Below, in pieces: positions 63,449 through 64,000 of a stretch of 64,000 nt of DNA; position 1 is the first letter of the stretch; each line of letters starts with the position of its first letter. The notes under the pieces are model-generated. The model was given only the letters and a program-made list of their open reading frames with translations. It searched no databases and had not been told where the DNA came from. Source of the DNA: Streptosporangium canum (GTDB taxonomy: Bacteria; Actinomycetota; Actinomycetes; Streptosporangiales; Streptosporangiaceae); assembly GCF_900113865.1 (NCBI RefSeq), contig NZ_FOQY01000003.1, forward strand, positions 1-64,000, written 5' to 3'. A program made the translations under genes and the position numbers.

Positions 63449-64000
63449 TCAACTTCCGATCGCGTACGAGTGGCGCGGCTGCCACGACAACCAGACGGCG
63501 TCACCGCGTTCTGCCGTACTCGTGCTGTCAAGCGCGTTCTGCTGGAACACGGTGACCTCGGCACCGTCTGCCAGGCTCACCGCGTAACTGTTGTAAAGGC
63601 CCAAGTAGACCACTTCGGACACGATGCCCGGCACGACGCTGAGGTCACCCGCCGGCTCCTCGGTGGAAATGGTGATCTTCTCGGGGCGCACGGTGACCGC
63701 GAGCGGGTCCGCGACCCGGAAACCGTCCCCCGCCACCAGGACCCGGCCCTCCTGCCCCAGCTTCAGTACGGCGGAGCCGGAGACGATCCGGTCCACGGTG
63801 CCGCTGAGGAGGTTGGAGGTGCCGATGAAGCCCGCCACGAACGCGGTGGACGGGCTCTCGTAGATCTCGCGGGGCGAGGCGAGCTGCTCGACCAGGCCGT
63901 CGTTCATGACGGCGATGCGGTCGCTCATGGTGAGCGCCTCGCTCTGGTCGTGCGTGACGTAGACGAACGTGATGCCGACCTCGCGCTGGATCCGCTTGAG
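63449..64000 (-). CDS. potA: Polyamine ABC transporter ATPase, 5' end outside the window
   Basis: Only the last 184 codons are present; the ATP-binding N-terminal part lies beyond 64000. The visible start is the D-loop/H-loop end of the nucleotide-binding domain ([20 protein letters not shown]), followed by [16 protein letters not shown] and a C-terminal TOBE-type domain (about [12 protein letters not shown]). It powers the PotBCD importer and is the first known gene of this operon. Confidence 0.94.
   Translation of the reverse strand, partial: LKRIQREVGITFVYVTHDQSEALTMSDRIAVMNDGLVEQLASPREIYESPSTAFVAGFIGTSNLLSGTVDRIVSGSAVLKLGQEGRVLVAGDGFRVADPLAVTVRPEKITISTEEPAGDLSVVPGIVSEVVYLGLYNSYAVSLADGAEVTVFQQNALDSTSTAERGDAVWLSWQPRHSYAIGS

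Overview
The window is high-GC (about 70%) actinobacterial chromosome. Codons are strongly G/C-ending, starts are often GTG or TTG behind GGAGG-type sites, the nitrate reductase is of actinobacterial type, and NarL/DesK two-component pairs, secreted multidomain chitinases and a CU044_5270-type sigma partner are present. By inference it fits Streptosporangiales (Streptosporangium-like); no marker gene in the window proves this. No tRNA gene, CRISPR array, IS element or prophage was seen.

Layout. 1-519: promoters and pre-16S leader of an rRNA operon reading leftward out of the window. 520-8881: AI-2E-type membrane protein, a NarL/DesK pair, an ABC exporter pair, an AraC regulator, a PhzF protein, a GT87-like membrane protein and a LapA-like protein. 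8838-16673: nitrate respiration, narK divergent from narGHJI with a 50-bp gap. 16721-22857: four secreted chitinases (one GH19, three GH18) on the minus strand, separated by strong hairpins, followed upstream by 870 bp with hairpins, a 17-bp palindrome and no convincing gene. 23730-26197: nitroreductase, Lrp regulator with LeuE exporter, luciferase-like protein. 26514-28523: VC0807-type membrane protein, a gene remnant, and a two-gene module of a WXG100-sized protein and a membrane protein with a RyR-like tail. 28716-34626: TspO, a second NarL/DesK pair, DedA, a lipocalin-like protein, a DMT transporter and a GT4 glycosyltransferase. 34623-36252: DUF998 protein and acyl-ACP desaturase. 36376-39934: persulfide-stress operon (CstR regulator, CstB-like fusion, rhodanese-DUF2892, TauE) with three CsoR-type operators. 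40029-44619: MFS transporter, FAD reductase, pentapeptide-repeat protein and an unknown secreted protein. 44940-50149: rifamycin phosphotransferase-like enzyme and a choice-of-anchor-P exported protein. 50251-58875: PfkB kinase behind a LacI-type operator, PrpE-like ligase, CPA2 antiporter, small exported protein, BadF kinase with a repeat insertion, alpha/beta hydrolase, ECF sigma and its CU044_5270 partner. 58941-64000: polyamine module (PuuB-like oxidase, potC, potB, potD, potA running off the right edge).

The most notable signals are: (1) short tandem duplications of 33-54 bp that straddle the stop codons of at least six unrelated genes; (2) the RyR-tail/WXG100-like module; (3) the persulfide operon with three near-identical operators and a CstB-like enzyme lacking the usual metal-binding Asp; (4) an Asp/Arg/Gly repeat inserted in the BadF kinase; (5) a TTAGGAAA-G-TTTCCTAA operator upstream of the chitinase cluster.
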